From the NCBI GenBank assembly GCA_963714055.1, contig OY970227.1, forward strand, positions 1,178,001 to 1,242,000: a stretch of 64,000 nucleotides of DNA. The letters are read 5' to 3'. Within the stretch, counting starts at the first letter, position 1. Every line of letters starts with the position of its first letter. Shown piece after piece: positions 23,561-32,281 of this stretch. The notes under the pieces were generated by a model that saw nothing but the letters and a program-made list of their open reading frames with translations, did no database searches and had not been told where the DNA came from. The stretch is from JACDBE01 sp963714055. Its GTDB lineage: Bacteria; Actinomycetota; Acidimicrobiia; Spongiisociales; UBA5794. Position numbers and translations under genes: made by a program.

Positions 23561-24102
23561 AGCCCCGGCTCCCCGCTCGCCGGATCCTTGCGGGCCAGCA
23601 CGATCCCACCGATCAGCGCGGCGAGCAGCAGCACCGACACCACCTCGAACGGGATGACGAAACGGGTGAACAACACCTCGCCGAGAGCACCGGTGCGGGT
23701 GGCGTCCACCGGCTCGGTCAGGGCCTCGGCGCCGAACGCCTCGATCGTCGCCCCGCCCACCAGGACGAACAGGGCGAAGGACACCAGGGCGGCGCCGATC
23801 TTCACGTTGCGCGGGTGGCTCAGGGTCGGCTCGTGGTCCATCGGCGCCCGGGTCACCATGATCCCGAACAGGAACAGGACGACCACGGCGCCGATAGAGA
23901 TGAGCACCACCGTCCAGGCGACGAACTCGGCGCCGAGCAGCACGAGCATGGCGGCCAGGCCCCCCAGGGTGACCGCCAGATAGAGGGCGGCATGGACGAT
24001 GTGGGTGGTGGAGACCAGCTTGAGCGCGCCCACCACCATCACCGTGGCGAAGGCCAGGAACACCCAATTCTCCGGGGTGGACAGCCAATCGGAGAAGCTC
24101 AC
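23557..24102 (-). CDS. nuoJ: Complex I subunit J (operon 1)
   Basis: The 181-aa, five-helix subunit starts at GTG 24102 (SFSDWLSTPENWVFLAFATV). The conserved third-helix region appears as TVVLISIGAVVVLFLFGIMV; operon 2 has the more usual YAGAVMTLFLFVIML here, so the pi-bulge region has diverged between the two copies. It overlaps nuoI by 4 bp. Confidence 0.94.
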   Translation of the reverse strand: MSFSDWLSTPENWVFLAFATVMVVGALKLVSTTHIVHAALYLAVTLGGLAAMLVLLGAEFVAWTVVLISIGAVVVLFLFGIMVTRAPMDHEPTLSHPRNVKIGAALVSFALFVLVGGATIEAFGAEALTEPVDATRTGALGEVLFTRFVIPFEVVSVLLLAALIGGIVLARKDPASGEPGL

Positions 24103-24584
24103 GAGGCCTCCAATGGGGGCGGGGCGGGCACGGTGTCCAACCACTCGGTGAGCCGCTCCTTGTCGTGGAGCATGTCGGAGATCGAGAACTCGCTGTACTC
24201 GTAGTCGGGGCTCCAGAACAGGGCGTCGAAGGGGCAGACCTCGACGCAGATGCCGCAGTACATGCACAGGGCGTAGTCGATGTCGAACCGGTCGAGCTTC
24301 GACCGGGTCCGCACCCGGCCCCCCTCCTTCTCCGGCGGGATCTCCTCCTTGTGGCCCTCGATGTAGATGCACCAGTCGGGGCACTCCCGAGCGCACAGCA
24401 TGCAGACGGTGCACGCCTCGACGTCGAGGGCGATGACCCCCCGCGCCCGGGGCACCGGGACCTCCTTGACCACCGGGTACTGCACGGTGGGCACCCGGGT
24501 GACCATCGCCTTGATGGTCACCTTCATGCCCTTCAGCAGCCCTCCGAGCGGGAGCCTGGCCGAGTTGCGTTCCACGTCGGTCAT
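24099..24584 (-). CDS. nuoI: Complex I subunit I (operon 1), 2x[4Fe-4S]
   Basis: The 161-aa subunit starts at ATG 24584 (MTDVERNSARLPLGGLLKGM), with its A also in the nuoH TGA. Two ferredoxin motifs, CTVCMLCARECPDWC and CMYCGICVEVCPFDALFWSP, bind clusters N6a and N6b. Without NuoEFG these would be the first clusters in the chain and the likely docking area for a ferredoxin-type donor. It is shorter than NuoI of operon 2, which has a 60-residue Pro/Ala/Glu tail. Confidence 0.95.
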   Translation of the reverse strand: MTDVERNSARLPLGGLLKGMKVTIKAMVTRVPTVQYPVVKEVPVPRARGVIALDVEACTVCMLCARECPDWCIYIEGHKEEIPPEKEGGRVRTRSKLDRFDIDYALCMYCGICVEVCPFDALFWSPDYEYSEFSISDMLHDKERLTEWLDTVPAPPPLEAS

Positions 24585-25594
24585 CAGAGCACCACCTTGA
24601 GGATCCCGGTGAGCACGATGTTGACCAGGGCGGCCGGGATCAGCCACTTCCACGCCAGGGTCTGCAGCTGGTCCTCCCGGAGCCTCGGGAACGTCCACCG
24701 GATCCAGATGAAGAGGAAGCAGATCAAGGCGACCTTGGCCAGCAGCACGACCGGGCCCACGAAGTTGAGCAGGTCCTCGGGGACGAAAGGCAGCCAGTAC
24801 CCACCCAGGAACAGCGTGGCGATGATGGCGGCCAACGCCACCATGCCGGCGTACTCGCCGAGGAAGAACATCGTGAAGCGCAGCCCCGAGTACTCGGTGA
24901 GATATCCCATCGTGAGCTCGGACTCGGCGATGGGCATGTCGAAGGGGATGCGGCTCAGCTCGGCCAGCCCGGCGGTGAGGAAGATGAGGAAACCGATGAT
25001 CTGGCCCTTCAACACGAAGGGCAGCGCGACGTCGAAGCTGCCGATGGTGAGTACCGGGTCGGCCTGGGCGTCCACGATCCCGTTGAGCGACATCGTGCCC
25101 GCCTGGACGGCCACGGCCACCGCCGCCAGCACCAGCGGGAGCTCGTAGGCGATGAGCTGGGCGGCGGCGCGCAGCCCACCGATCAGGGAGTACTTGTTGC
25201 CTGAAGACCAGCCCGCCATCAGCACGCCGAGGGTGGTCAGCGACGACACCGCCAGCAGGTAGAAGAGCCCCAGGTCGAGGTTCTCGGCGACCAGGTCGGG
25301 CCCGAAGGGCACGATGACGAAGACCGCCAGGGTCCCCATGAGCACGATGTACGGAGCCAGGCGGAACACCGTCGAGTCGGCGGCAGCGGGGACCAGGTCC
25401 TCCTTCTGCATGAACTTGAGCCCGTCGGCCAGCGGCTGCGCCCACCCGTACCGACCGCCGGCGAAGTACGGGCCGATGCGGCTCTGCATGTGCGCCGAGA
25501 TCTTGAGCTCGCCGTAGATCACCACCAGGGCGCCGGGCAGCACCACGGCGAGGATCACGGCGACCTTGAGGAGCAGCTCGAGCCAGAAGTTCAT
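24584..25594 (-). CDS. nuoH: Complex I subunit H (operon 1)
   Basis: The 336-aa subunit forms the quinone entry site with NuoB and NuoD. Motifs: GELKISAHMQSRIGPYFAGG (usually ERK.. AxxQxRxGP), the acidic loop GLAELSRIPFDMPIAESELT, GYLTEYSGLRFTMFFLGEYA, and the C-terminal WIRWTFPRLREDQLQTLAWK. The conserved loop in canonical enzymes reads AETNRAPFDLVEAESE, as in operon 2. Here AELSRIPFDMPIAESE is a variant seen in non-NADH complex I relatives. It overlaps nuoD by 4 bp. Confidence 0.96.
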   Translation of the reverse strand: MNFWLELLLKVAVILAVVLPGALVVIYGELKISAHMQSRIGPYFAGGRYGWAQPLADGLKFMQKEDLVPAAADSTVFRLAPYIVLMGTLAVFVIVPFGPDLVAENLDLGLFYLLAVSSLTTLGVLMAGWSSGNKYSLIGGLRAAAQLIAYELPLVLAAVAVAVQAGTMSLNGIVDAQADPVLTIGSFDVALPFVLKGQIIGFLIFLTAGLAELSRIPFDMPIAESELTMGYLTEYSGLRFTMFFLGEYAGMVALAAIIATLFLGGYWLPFVPEDLLNFVGPVVLLAKVALICFLFIWIRWTFPRLREDQLQTLAWKWLIPAALVNIVLTGILKVVL

Positions 25595-26784
25595 CGGTCG
25601 ACGTCCCCCAACACGAAGTCGAGGCTCCCCATGATGGCGACCAGGTCGGGGATCAGCGCCCCGGCGAGCACCCAGGGCAGCACCGACAGGTTGGAGAACG
25701 ACGCCGACCGGATCTTCACCCGGTACGGCATGCGGCCACCCTGGCTCACGATGTAGTACCCCATCTCCCCCTTGGGATTCTCGGCGCGGATGTAGGTCTC
25801 GCCTGCCGGCACCTTGAGGATGCGAGGTACTTTCGCCTGCAGCGGGCCCGAGGGGATGCCGTCGATCGCCTGCTGGACGATCCGGGCGGCTTGGCGGATC
25901 TCCAGCAGCCGCACCACGTAACGGTCGTAGCAGTCCCCGTTGCGCCCAACCGGCACCTCGAAGTCCATCTCGGAGTAAGGCAGGACGTCCTCGTGCTTGC
26001 GCAGGTCGAATCCGATGCCCGAGGCGCGCAGGTTGCCGCCCGACATGCCGTACCCGAGGGCGACGTCGCCGGGGATGACCCCGACGCCGATGGTCCTCGC
26101 CTGGATCAGCTCGTTGCCGGTGACCAGCTCCTCGAGGTCGTCGCACACCGCGATCACGTCGTCCATGGCGTCACGGGTGCCCTGCAGGAACCCCTGGGGC
26201 AGGTCCTGGGAGACCTTCTTCTGCTCGGACCCGCCGCCGGCAACCGGCTTGACCCCTCCGACGCGATTGAAGTTGGGGTGGAAACGCCCACCGGTGACGC
26301 CTTCGATGAGGTCGAGCACCCGCTCCCTTTCCCTGAGGGCGTGCATCAGCGGCGTGGGTGCGCCCAGCTCCAGCGGGTAGGAAGACATGAACACGAGGTG
26401 CGACGAGATCCGCGCCATCTCGGTGAGGATCATCCGGATGTATTGGGCCCGCGGGGGCGGCTCGATCCCGGCCAGCTCCTCCACGGCCCGGATGAACGGG
26501 ATCTCGTTGGCGAAGCCGGACACCCAGTCGATCCGGTTGACCAGGGCGGTGATCTGGGCGTAGGTCCGGACCTCGGTCAGCTTCTCGTAGCCGCGGTGCA
26601 TGTAGCCGATGACCGGCTCCACCGACACGACCCTCTCCCCGTCGACCTTGGCCACCAGGCGGAGCACCCCGTGGGTCGAGGGGTGCTGGGGGCCGATGTT
26701 GAGGGTCATCTCCGGGGTCTCCAGCTCGACCGAGACCGACGCCTCGGCGACGTGCATGGCGACTCGCGGGTCGAGAGTCGTCAC
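25591..26784 (-). CDS. nuoD: Complex I subunit D (operon 1), quinone site
   Basis: The 397-aa subunit starts at GTG 26784, overlapping nuoC by 4 bp. It contains GPQHPSTHGVLRL with the quinone-binding His, then VIGYMHRGYEKLTE with the Tyr-side region, MILTEMARISSHLVFMSSYP and the C-terminal end DFVLGDVDR. Residues 194-200 (GGSEQKKVS) differ from operon 2. The first 25 residues are a short leader. Dimethylation by the NDUFAF7-like enzyme encoded downstream is a plausible modification. Confidence 0.96.
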   Translation of the reverse strand: MTTLDPRVAMHVAEASVSVELETPEMTLNIGPQHPSTHGVLRLVAKVDGERVVSVEPVIGYMHRGYEKLTEVRTYAQITALVNRIDWVSGFANEIPFIRAVEELAGIEPPPRAQYIRMILTEMARISSHLVFMSSYPLELGAPTPLMHALRERERVLDLIEGVTGGRFHPNFNRVGGVKPVAGGGSEQKKVSQDLPQGFLQGTRDAMDDVIAVCDDLEELVTGNELIQARTIGVGVIPGDVALGYGMSGGNLRASGIGFDLRKHEDVLPYSEMDFEVPVGRNGDCYDRYVVRLLEIRQAARIVQQAIDGIPSGPLQAKVPRILKVPAGETYIRAENPKGEMGYYIVSQGGRMPYRVKIRSASFSNLSVLPWVLAGALIPDLVAIMGSLDFVLGDVDR

Positions 26785-27731
26785 GCCTCGTCCTCCGCGG
26801 CGGCTTCGACTGCTTCGCCGTCCCCTGCCTCGACGTTCTCCGTCCCCGGCATCCCCTCGACGTCGACCGTGCCCGGCCACGGCTTGACCTCCCGGCTGAG
26901 CAGCGGGAAGTCCTTGCGCAGCGGATGACCCTCGAACGAGTCGGGCAGGTACAGGTGGTTCTTGTTGGGGTTGCCCCGGAAGTCGAGGCCGAACATCTCG
27001 GCGGCCTCCCGCTCGTGCCAACCCGCCCCGGGCAGGATGTCGACGATCGACGGCATCCACGCGTCGTCCTTGGGGACGTCGGTGAAGATGATCATCGCCG
27101 AGGCGTCCGTCACCGAAGACAGCCGGCACAGGACTTCGAACCGCTCCTCGAGCTGGTCGGAGGCCTCCGCCGGCTCACCGACCTGGACGTCGCGGGCCCA
27201 ATCGACCGCAGAAAGCCAGCCGAAGAACGGAAGACGCCCGGATGCGGTGGCCACCGCACCGTGCCAGCGGTCGCGCCCGACCCGCACCTTCACGGTGCCG
27301 TGCTCGGCAGTCCACGAAGAGCCACCGACCAGGTCGGCCATCTCGGCGGCGAACCCGGCGAGAAGGTCCGCGGTCTCGTCGGGCGCTTCGGTCCCCTCTG
27401 ACGCTGCCTCGGCAGGCGCGTCCTCGGCGGCGGCAGCATCATCGGCAGGCGCATCCTCGAGGGCGGACGAATCCTCGGCAGGCGCATCCTCGGCAGGGGC
27501 GTCCTCGGGGGCGGAAGCATCCTCGGCAGGGGCACCCTCGGCAGGGACACCCTCGGGAGCGGAAGCATCCTCGGGAGCGGAAGCATCCTCGGCAGGGGCA
27601 CCCTCGACTGCGGAGGTATCGGCGTCCGCAACGCCCGCAGCTTCCTCCGCTGCGTGCCCGGCTTCGGCCGCCGGTACCTCGGGGGCTTCCTCCGAGGAGC
27701 CGTCGGGGGGATCAGGCGGGCTGCCGGTCAC
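26781..27731 (-). CDS. nuoC: Complex I subunit C (operon 1) with Ala/Glu/Pro-rich N-terminal extension
   Basis: The 316-aa protein starts at GTG 27731, overlapping nuoB by 20 bp. The folded NuoC domain covers about residues 120-290 (VKVRVGRDRWHGAVATASGR; HEREAAEMFGLDFRGNPNKN; DSFEGHPLRKDFPLLSREVK). The first ~120 residues are a low-complexity acidic region of repeated APAEDAS/PEDAS units, encoded at about 27400-27640. NuoC of operon 2 (164 aa) lacks it. A short acidic tail also follows the domain. The extension's role is unknown. Confidence 0.93.
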   Translation of the reverse strand: MTGSPPDPPDGSSEEAPEVPAAEAGHAAEEAAGVADADTSAVEGAPAEDASAPEDASAPEGVPAEGAPAEDASAPEDAPAEDAPAEDSSALEDAPADDAAAAEDAPAEAASEGTEAPDETADLLAGFAAEMADLVGGSSWTAEHGTVKVRVGRDRWHGAVATASGRLPFFGWLSAVDWARDVQVGEPAEASDQLEERFEVLCRLSSVTDASAMIIFTDVPKDDAWMPSIVDILPGAGWHEREAAEMFGLDFRGNPNKNHLYLPDSFEGHPLRKDFPLLSREVKPWPGTVDVEGMPGTENVEAGDGEAVEAAAEDEA

Positions 27732-28203
27732 GCTGGTTCCACTTCTGCTGCACGTCCTCGCCGGCGATCATCTGTTGCAGGATGACGATGCCCTCCATCA
27801 ACGCCTCGGGGCGCGGCGGGCAGCCCGGCACGTACACATCGACCGGGATCACCTGGTCGACACCCTTGGTCACCGAGTACGAGTCCCAATAGGGACCGCC
27901 GCAGTTCGAGCACGATCCCATCGAGATGACGTACTTGGGCTCGGGCATCTGGTCGTAGAGGCGGCGGACGGCGGGCGCCATCTTGTCGGTGACCGTGCCC
28001 GCCACGATCATCAGGTCCGACTGGCGAGGCGAGGCGGGCAGCGGGATGATCCCGAATCGCATGAAGTCGTAGCGGGGGGCCGAAGCCGCCATGACCTCGA
28101 TGGCGCAGCAGGCCAGGCCGAACTGGAAGTACCACAGCGAGTACTTGCGAGACCAGTTGAGCAGCCAGGACACCGGCTTGGGCACCCCGAACTTCTCGAT
28201 CAC
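27712..28203 (-). CDS. nuoB: Complex I subunit B (operon 1), cluster N2
   Basis: The 163-aa subunit holds the terminal [4Fe-4S] cluster N2 with Cys from FGLACCAIEVMAASAPRYD, SMGSCSNCGG and VDVYVPGCPPRPEALMEGIV. I chose GTG 28203, which overlaps the nuoA stop as GTGA like its neighbours; GTG 28209 is also possible. The extra cysteine in SNCGG is absent in operon 2 (ASTGG). Confidence 0.95.
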   Translation of the reverse strand: MIEKFGVPKPVSWLLNWSRKYSLWYFQFGLACCAIEVMAASAPRYDFMRFGIIPLPASPRQSDLMIVAGTVTDKMAPAVRRLYDQMPEPKYVISMGSCSNCGGPYWDSYSVTKGVDQVIPVDVYVPGCPPRPEALMEGIVILQQMIAGEDVQQKWNQRDRQPA

Positions 28204-28583
28204 TCCCACCGGAGCACTCCCTTGCGGATGGCGTAGACCAACCCGAGGACCAGCACCCCGATGAAGACGACCATCTCGACCAGGACCAGCATCCCCATTC
28301 CGGCGGCGGCGAACTGCTCGAGCCGGATCGCCCACGGGAAGATGAAGATGGCCTCGATGTCGAAGATCAGGAACAGCAGGGCGAATATGAAGTACCTGAT
28401 GTGGGTCTGCGACCAGCCGCCGCCGACCGGGTCGATCCCGCACTCGTAGGTTTCCGCCTTGACGGGATCGGGCTTGTCCGGTCGGAGCAGCTTGGAGGCG
28501 GCCATACCGCCGAGAACGAGCAGGGCACCCAGGGCGAGGAATGCGGCCACGGTGACGTACTCACCGAGGTACTGCTCCAGCAC
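28200..28583 (-). CDS. nuoA: Complex I subunit A (operon 1)
   Basis: This 127-aa, three-helix subunit starts at GTG 28583 with AGAGAG upstream. It has the conserved matrix-side loop KAETYECGIDPVGG and FALLFLIFDIEAIFIFPWAI with the acidic pair of the second helix. It is the first gene of operon 1, about 60 bp after a candidate promoter. Confidence 0.95.
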   Translation of the reverse strand: MLEQYLGEYVTVAAFLALGALLVLGGMAASKLLRPDKPDPVKAETYECGIDPVGGGWSQTHIRYFIFALLFLIFDIEAIFIFPWAIRLEQFAAAGMGMLVLVEMVVFIGVLVLGLVYAIRKGVLRWE

Positions 28584-28643
28584 GTCTCTCTGACCTCGCA
28601 GGTTGGGGGCGGTGTCCGTTCCAGTGGCCTGTACCCGGCGGCG

Positions 28644-28674
28644 AGTATACGCACCGGCGCCCTGGCCTCCCCAA
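28644..28674 (-). promoter_or_regulatory. Promoter of complex I operon 1
   Basis: A strong -10 TATACT (28644-28649) on the minus strand is preceded by TTGGGG (28669-28674) with a 19-bp spacer. The leader would be about 55 nt. Confidence 0.5.
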
Positions 28675-28676
28675 AG

Positions 28677-28712
28677 GCTCACCTGAGGTCCTGGCCTACC
28701 GGAGCGACAGGT
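28677..28712. repeat. Half copy of the 51-bp element (copy C)
   Basis: CACCTGAGGTCCTGGCCTACCGGAGCGACA.. aligns with the left half and centre of copy A at 6084-6134, then diverges. It adjoins the -35 region of operon 1. Confidence 0.6.
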
Positions 28713-28749
28713 AATTGCATCGAGTTCGTCGGCGGTCGAAGCCGTCCTC

Positions 28750-28800
28750 CGAGCCTGAGGCGTTTACCTATCGCAGGGACATGTCAGAACCTCAGGTTCG
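28750..28800. repeat. 51-bp palindromic element, copy B
   Basis: CGAGCCTGAGG and CCTCAGGTTCG flank a 29-bp centre. Length is identical to copy A, with about four fifths of positions matching. It ends 28 bp before the phosphodiesterase start. Confidence 0.7.
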
Positions 28801-28815
28801 CCACGAGGGCGGCGG

Positions 28816-28821
28816 TATCGT
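28816..28821 (+). promoter_or_regulatory. -10 box of a leaderless promoter
   Basis: TATCGT lies six bases before the ATG at 28828, with no ribosome-binding site. The -35 region would overlap the 3' arm of repeat copy B. Confidence 0.35.
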
Positions 28822-28827
28822 CGGTCG

Positions 28828-29934
28828 ATGCCGCCACCGCGACGCCTGCCCGATTATGACGGCGGGTCGCTGCTCAACCTGATCGGAGAGCTCGAGCACC
28901 GCCTCACCGGCAAGTCTCCGTCGGCCAGGCTCCACCAGCACCTCGGCGACCTGCTGCCCGACGCCGCCAGCTACCTCGTCGTGGTCTGCGACGGGCTGGG
29001 GGCGGGGCAGCTGGGCCATCCGCGCGCCGCTTCGCTGGAGGGGGCGATGGCCGGCCAGATCGACGCCTGCTTTCCCACCACCACAACGGTGAACCTGGCG
29101 ACCATCGCCACCGGCCTGTCCCCGTCACGCCACGGGATCCTCGGCTACCAGCTCTACCTGCCCGACGCCGGGGACTCCGGCGAGGTGGCCAACACCATCA
29201 AGTGGACCACCCTCTGGGGAGACCCGCTCGCCGTCGACACCGCCGCCCTGCTCCCCCGGCCCAACCTGTGGGAGAGGCTCGTCGCCGCCGGTATCGAGCC
29301 GGTGACGGTGCAGCCGGCCAACTTCAGCGGGTCGCCCTTGAGCCTGATGCTGTACCGCGGGTGCCGCTTCGAGGGCGTCACCACCTACGACGACCTGGTC
29401 GATGCCTCGGTGGACCTCGCCTCCATCCCGGGTCGGCTGGTACTGGCCTACCTCCCCGACGTCGACTACGCCGCCCACGTCCACGGGCAGGCGTCACCCG
29501 AGTACGCCGCCGCCATCGGCCTCGTCGACACCGTGTGGAGCCGGATGGCGAGCCGGATCCGGCCGGGCGTGACCATGGTGGGCACCGCCGACCACGGGCA
29601 CCTGGATGTGGCTCCGAGCCGCCAGATCCGGATCCCGCGGGAGCACCACGACGGCCGGGTGTTCTCCGGTGACTCCCGGGTGATGTTCGTCCACGGCGAC
29701 GGGGCGGAGCTGGCCGAAGACCTCCCGGCGACGTGGGTCTCCCAACAAGAGATGGACGGCTGGTGGGGCCCGGGCCCGGTGGACCCCGCCTACTCCCGGA
29801 GGATCCCCGACGGTGCCCTGGTGGCGGACGACGGCCACATGGTTCTCCACCGCTACTCCGACCAGCGCCTCATCGGCAACCACGGCGGCCTCACCGAGGC
29901 GGAGCTCCGCATCCCGCTGCTGGTCGCCCGTTGA
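28828..29934 (+). CDS. Alkaline phosphatase superfamily phosphodiesterase/nucleotide pyrophosphatase
   Basis: The 368-aa protein has the metal-ligand and nucleophile motifs of type I phosphodiesterases: YLVVVCDGLGAGQLGHP (Asp ligand), CFPTTTTVNLATIATGLSPS (Thr nucleophile), YLPDVDYAAHVHG (Asp/His), VGTADHGHLDV (Asp-His pair), and GNHGGLTEAELRIPLL (final His). No signal peptide is present, so it is probably cytoplasmic. Similar actinobacterial enzymes cleave phosphodiester or phosphonate compounds; the substrate is unknown. It is transcribed away from operon 1. Confidence 0.88.
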   Translation: MPPPRRLPDYDGGSLLNLIGELEHRLTGKSPSARLHQHLGDLLPDAASYLVVVCDGLGAGQLGHPRAASLEGAMAGQIDACFPTTTTVNLATIATGLSPSRHGILGYQLYLPDAGDSGEVANTIKWTTLWGDPLAVDTAALLPRPNLWERLVAAGIEPVTVQPANFSGSPLSLMLYRGCRFEGVTTYDDLVDASVDLASIPGRLVLAYLPDVDYAAHVHGQASPEYAAAIGLVDTVWSRMASRIRPGVTMVGTADHGHLDVAPSRQIRIPREHHDGRVFSGDSRVMFVHGDGAELAEDLPATWVSQQEMDGWWGPGPVDPAYSRRIPDGALVADDGHMVLHRYSDQRLIGNHGGLTEAELRIPLLVAR

Positions 29935-30102
29935 TCGAAAGCAAGATCCTGGTCAAGGTCCAGGCGACGTACTGATCGCAACTCCATCCGAACACTCGAG
30001 TGCCCAGCTCCGCAATCTGGGCGGCCGGCGGCGACCGGCGGCGTGTACCATTGCGACCGCCAGGTTCCGCTTCCGCCGGGGACGAGGCTCAGGGGGTGGA
30101 GG

Positions 30103-30552
30103 ATGCCGGCGTCGGATCGCACAACTCACGCCCCCCGGGAGGCATCTCGCGCCCGGGGTAACCGTGAGCGCGGGGCCACCCTGGTGGAGCTCGCCCTCGT
30201 GCTGCCCGTGTTCATCGTGCTCGTCTTCGGGCTGATCGAGTTCTCCTACCTGTTCGCCCAGAACAACGAGGTGCGGTTCATCGCCCGTGAGGGGGCCAGG
30301 GCGGCGTCGGTCGGTGACAGCGCCTCGGCGGCGATCTGCGGCAACATCACACTGCTCGACGACGCCGGATACGCCTTCGGCGGCGGCGGCGCCGTCGCCG
30401 ATGGCGGCTCGGTGGGGCAGGTTACCGTCACCGCTCCGTACCAGACCCTGACCGGGCTCTTCGACGGGATGCTGGGGGGGATCAACCTCGTCTCGACCCA
30501 CGCCTTCTTCGCCGAGGCGGACGTGTCGATCCCGGGTGGGGGCTCGTGCTGA
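30103..30552 (+). CDS. TadE-like pseudopilin-related protein
   Basis: The 149-aa protein has a charged N-terminus and the TadE-type segment GATLVELALVLPVFIVLVFG, in which a Glu follows the cleavage-like Gly and a membrane helix follows. This is then FARAEGARAAS-like (RFIAREGARAASVGDSA). TadE-like pseudopilins work with Flp/Tad pili. The ATG at 30103 has GGAGG nearby and AGGGGG further upstream. It is translationally coupled to the next gene. No tadA ATPase, tadB/C or flp gene is present in the window. Confidence 0.8.
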   Translation: MPASDRTTHAPREASRARGNRERGATLVELALVLPVFIVLVFGLIEFSYLFAQNNEVRFIAREGARAASVGDSASAAICGNITLLDDAGYAFGGGGAVADGGSVGQVTVTAPYQTLTGLFDGMLGGINLVSTHAFFAEADVSIPGGGSC

Positions 30553-31010
30553 TGCACCGCGTGTTCCCGCCGAAGGACGAGAAGGGCGTGAGCGCCGTGG
30601 AGATGGCGCTGGTGCTCCCACTCCTGGTCCTGCTCGTCCTCGGCATCGTCGAGGCCGCCGGCGCCTTCGCCCAGCAGAACGCGGTGCGCGGGGCGGCCCG
30701 GGAGGCGGCCCGTATCGCCGCCACCCAGAACCTCGACTCGGCGGCTATCGAGGGCCTGGTGTGTCCTGGGCTGCACAACGACAATGCGGAGGTGGAGGCT
30801 TCGGGCCTGAGCAACAACGGCGCCAACCCGCAGGGCACCTTCGGGGCGATCGGGTTCGTCCGGGTGGACGCGCCGTACGACTCGTTCACCGGCTTCTTCC
30901 CCTCCTTCGAAGGTGTCACCATCTCCTCGACGGTCGACTTCACCGTCCAGTATGTCGGCACCAGCAGCCCCGCGTGGTGGCCGAGCGGCGGAGGGAACGG
31001 GTGTCCGTGA
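30552..31010 (+). CDS. Second TadE-like protein
   Basis: The 152-aa product starts at the ATG overlapping the previous TGA (TGATG at 30550-30554). It shows KGVSAVEMALVLPLLVLLVL, with the same Glu and helix arrangement as the preceding gene, then NAVRGAAREAARIAATQNLD. The C-terminal ~80 residues, with two cysteines (GLVCPG; final GNGCP), would be extracytoplasmic. The two TadE-like genes differ enough to have separate roles. Confidence 0.8.
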   Translation: MHRVFPPKDEKGVSAVEMALVLPLLVLLVLGIVEAAGAFAQQNAVRGAAREAARIAATQNLDSAAIEGLVCPGLHNDNAEVEASGLSNNGANPQGTFGAIGFVRVDAPYDSFTGFFPSFEGVTISSTVDFTVQYVGTSSPAWWPSGGGNGCP

Positions 31011-32281
31011 TCCGGCCCTCACTTGCACGACGCGATGGCGAAGGCGGCGCCGTTCTCGTCTTCACCGCCCTGCTGATGTTGGTGATGATGGGTTTCGCCG
31101 CCATCGCCGTCGACGCCGCTTCCGCCTGGTCGGAGAAGCGAGAAGTCCAGACCGCCGCCGACATGGGGTCGCTGGCCGCCATCAATGAGATCCCGCGCAC
31201 CCTGCTCGCCGACGCCGTGGCCAACTCGGCATCCGTGGGAGCCGACTTCGTCACCCGCAATGCCGACGCGACGCCGTCGGTCGGCGAGCCGACCGCGGGC
31301 CCGAGCTGCAACGCCCGGCCGCCGGGCTTCACCAGACCGTGCATCACCAACGTCGCCGTCGATGCCGACGGCAGCTCGGACAACTCGTTCGCCCCGGCCA
31401 TCGGCGGCGCCAGCGCCATCGACGTCCCGGCCTCGGCCGAGGCGCAGATCGACATCGAGTACCCGGCGATGAAGCTCTTCCCGATCGGGGTCAACTCGAC
31501 GGGCGGACGGCGGTTGCGGTGCGCCGCCCAGGGCCCGCCTCTCCCGGGGCCGCCTCCGGTGCCGCAGTGCGCGATCATTCCGTTCTCAGCGCCGTTTCCC
31601 GACCCTCTCCCAGATCCTCTGCCGAACCCGGTCGCGCTGGGGAGTACCGATGTGCGGTTCCTCGGATTCCGCCGGCTGGACCTGGGGTGCGATGACAGCG
31701 AGGCGTCGCCTACCACGAACCGGAACCTCGCCATGGGCGTCGACCATCTGGTCGACAACGACATGACGCAGCCGGTGATGGCCGACATCCCTGCCTGCGA
31801 AGCGGGTCATGAGCTCAGCCTGCCGAACACGTTCTCGCTCATCGGAAGCCCGACTGTCGGGACGGCCGGGATCCGCGGCCTGCTCGGTGGCCCTGAACTC
31901 TGGGACTACCTGACTCCAGCGAGTTCAGGCTTCTGTCACCCGATCTTCTTCGGCAACCTCGTTCATCCCGATCCAGCCGTACTCTTCACGCTGAAGACCG
32001 TGCTGCTCGACATATGCCTCCAGGGCGGCGGCAACCCCGTGTTCAGCTTCCCGTCGGGGGGACTTGCCAGGCTGGGTTGGGCGATCGACCAGTCGGGCAC
32101 TCGGGTTCAGGGCTTCACTCCTGTCTGGATCCACTCATTGGTCGACGGGTTCATGACCCCTCAGTCGACATCACCCAACGGTTTCGCCGTGGTCGTCCTA
32201 TCGGCCAGCTGGCTGCCTGCGAACCTGACCGAGGTCGATCCCGGCGGCATGGACAACCTCACGTTCAAGCTGGTCAGCTAG
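31001..32281 (+). CDS. TadG-like protein with Flp-assembly N-terminal domain
   Basis: The 426-aa protein has GGAVLVFTALLMLVMMGFAA and IAVDAASAWSEKREVQTAAD, the N-terminal motif of TadG-like pilus-assembly proteins. A large extracytoplasmic region follows, rich in Pro and with about eight cysteines. I chose GTG 31001 because GGAGG lies six bases upstream; GTG 31007 overlaps the preceding stop. No VWA metal motif is seen. The gene ends back to back with the cyclase remnant on the other strand, with no spacer. Confidence 0.72.
   Translation: MSVIRPSLARRDGEGGAVLVFTALLMLVMMGFAAIAVDAASAWSEKREVQTAADMGSLAAINEIPRTLLADAVANSASVGADFVTRNADATPSVGEPTAGPSCNARPPGFTRPCITNVAVDADGSSDNSFAPAIGGASAIDVPASAEAQIDIEYPAMKLFPIGVNSTGGRRLRCAAQGPPLPGPPPVPQCAIIPFSAPFPDPLPDPLPNPVALGSTDVRFLGFRRLDLGCDDSEASPTTNRNLAMGVDHLVDNDMTQPVMADIPACEAGHELSLPNTFSLIGSPTVGTAGIRGLLGGPELWDYLTPASSGFCHPIFFGNLVHPDPAVLFTLKTVLLDICLQGGGNPVFSFPSGGLARLGWAIDQSGTRVQGFTPVWIHSLVDGFMTPQSTSPNGFAVVVLSASWLPANLTEVDPGGMDNLTFKLVS

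Noticed and set aside
23255..24414. Extended versions of nuoJ and nuoK reaching into upstream genes
   Set aside because: Starts overlapping the previous stop by GTGA are consistent along the operon and give family-typical lengths.
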